Shown here: piece after piece, positions 6,135-6,601 of the stretch
Layout: each line of letters opens with the position of its first letter
Numbering within the stretch: the stretch's first letter is position 1
Assembly: GCA_964581095.1 (NCBI GenBank)
Contig: CAZONK010000189.1
Coordinates: forward strand, 1 to 6,601
Direction: 5' to 3'
DNA: 6,601 bases
Origin: SZUA-230 sp964581095
GTDB lineage: Bacteria; Bacteroidota; Bacteroidia; Cytophagales; Cyclobacteriaceae
The notes under the pieces: generated by a model
Told to the model about the DNA's origin: nothing
What the model saw: the letters and a program-made list of their open reading frames with translations, nothing else
The model's database searches: none
Translations under genes and position numbers: made by a program

Positions 6135-6286
6135 GACATGTGGGAATCTTTTGATAATTTATTTACAGACGGGAAAGGTCTTCGGTAACCGTTCTTACAG
6201 TTAAAAAAATGCGAAACAATTTAAAACAAATACTCGTTTAAATAAATATGTAGTCTAAAATTGGACTAACTTAGTCTATTAGTGGA
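6135..6286. other. Intergenic region between the PhoX-family gene and the antitoxin gene
   Basis: This 152-bp AT-rich spacer contains no recognised gene. CGGTAACCG (6183-6191) is an odd-length palindrome too tight to form a hairpin, and no stem plus U-tract terminator for the upstream gene is evident. The 3' part holds the TAGTC half-sites described separately. TAAAATTG (6256-6263) is one mismatch from the TAnnTTTG element and lies inside the operator, so it is a plausible but unproven -7 box for the antitoxin gene. Confidence 0.45.
6251..6278. promoter_or_regulatory. Putative operator of the toxin-antitoxin operon: three alternating TAGTC half-sites
   Basis: Half-sites are TAGTC (6251-6255), its complement GACTA (6264-6268) and TAGTC again (6272-6276). 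The last two form the perfect palindrome GACTAA-C-TTAGTC (6264-6276), and the first two form TAGTCTA/TGGACTA (6251-6268) with one G/T mismatch. The heptamer TAGTCTA is repeated exactly at 6251 and 6272, 21 bp apart, which is two helical turns on one face. The array ends 8 bp before the antitoxin ATG. Autorepression through palindromes at this position is known for toxin-antitoxin operons; binding here is inferred. Confidence 0.6.
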
Positions 6287-6601
6287 ATGAAAAAGACAAG
6301 GAAAAACAAATCGGTAAAAGAACCAGTGGCCTTGTATGGTTATTCAAAAGAACTAAACCCATTTGCCATAATTAAACCTGGTGATTTCTCAAGAAAACGA
6401 ATTCCCGGTAGAAAGGTAAAGCTCATGCAGGAAGCTGTGGGGTTAGAGTCTGAAGATATGGCCAAAATTTTAAGAATAGGGCGTTCTACATATTTTAATA
6501 TAATAAAGAAGGAAAGACTTAATCCTGAATATATCGATGTGCTTTCCAGCGTTGCAAAACTTTGGCAGAAAGGGCTAGGGGCTTTTGACAACGACCGGGA
6601 A
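6287..6601 (+). CDS. Xre/MbcA/ParS-type antitoxin (partial, N-terminal 105 codons)
   Basis: The frame opens at the ATG at 6287, the first start after an in-frame TAG at 6272-6274, and runs off the right edge. After a basic N-terminal arm (KKTRKNKSVK), residues about 43-77 form a helix-turn-helix of the Xre-like antitoxin type, with VGLESEDMAKILRIGRSTYF (51-70) at its core. The segment that follows, EYIDVLSSVAKLWQKGLGAF (81-100), starts the DUF2384/MbcA-ParS toxin-binding domain, which in complete members continues with a W-L-x-x-P-N-x-A-L-G-G-x-x-P motif, here outside the window. Known role: the antitoxin neutralises a RES-domain toxin (an NAD-degrading enzyme in characterised systems) and represses its own operon. 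A RES toxin gene is therefore expected just downstream, though an orphan antitoxin cannot be excluded. Confidence 0.82.
   Translation, partial: MKKTRKNKSVKEPVALYGYSKELNPFAIIKPGDFSRKRIPGRKVKLMQEAVGLESEDMAKILRIGRSTYFNIIKKERLNPEYIDVLSSVAKLWQKGLGAFDNDRE

Noticed and set aside
6183..6191. CGGTAACCG palindrome as a terminator or operator
   Set aside because: The 4-bp arms with a one-base centre cannot form a hairpin, there is no U-tract, and no second copy is visible.
1..6601. Mobile elements, CRISPR arrays, tRNA or rRNA genes
   Set aside because: No transposase-like frame, terminal inverted repeats with target duplication, spaced repeats or cloverleaf-like sequence were seen on reading both strands.

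Overview
The window looks like chromosomal DNA of a Bacteroidota (Bacteroidetes) bacterium, probably of the Cytophagales/Flavobacteriales type. The evidence is AT-rich spacers without Shine-Dalgarno sequences, an exact match to the Bacteroidota -7 promoter element TAnnTTTG in front of hflX, and Bacteroidota-like versions of several families (DUF4407, a short DUF839/PhoX protein, a GERIIDP-type polysaccharide export lipoprotein). No species can be named from the sequence alone.

Region 1 (1-1928, minus strand) is the visible part of a surface-polysaccharide operon that continues past the left edge. In order of transcription it holds a GT4 glycosyltransferase, dTDP-4-dehydrorhamnose 3,5-epimerase (rfbC/rmlC), and the start of a Wza-like outer-membrane polysaccharide export lipoprotein whose start overlaps the end of rfbC. 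Together they point to synthesis and export of a capsule or exopolysaccharide that may contain a deoxysugar such as L-rhamnose.

Region 2 (1929-3317) is a 171-bp divergent spacer with a good candidate promoter and an inverted repeat, followed by hflX, the ribosome-associated GTPase, on the plus strand. This HflX carries a Glu/Pro-rich insertion between G4 and G5, encoded by degenerate 9-nt tandem repeats.

Region 3 (3314-4733) holds a DUF4407 membrane protein of unknown function on the minus strand. It converges on hflX, and the two genes draw their stop codons from one TTAA. The 358-bp spacer behind it contains a 46-codon minus-strand reading frame that looks protein-like but is not recognised.

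Region 4 (4734-6134) encodes a Tat-exported PhoX/DUF839-family phosphatase-like protein. Region 5 (6135-6601) begins a toxin-antitoxin module: a Xre/MbcA/ParS-type antitoxin gene that runs off the right edge, preceded by three alternating TAGTC half-sites that look like its own operator. A RES-domain toxin is the expected next gene but lies outside the window.

Most of the window is ordinary. The parts most worth a second look are the antitoxin operator, the HflX insertion and the small minus-strand reading frame. I do not see convincing evidence of a wholly new system.
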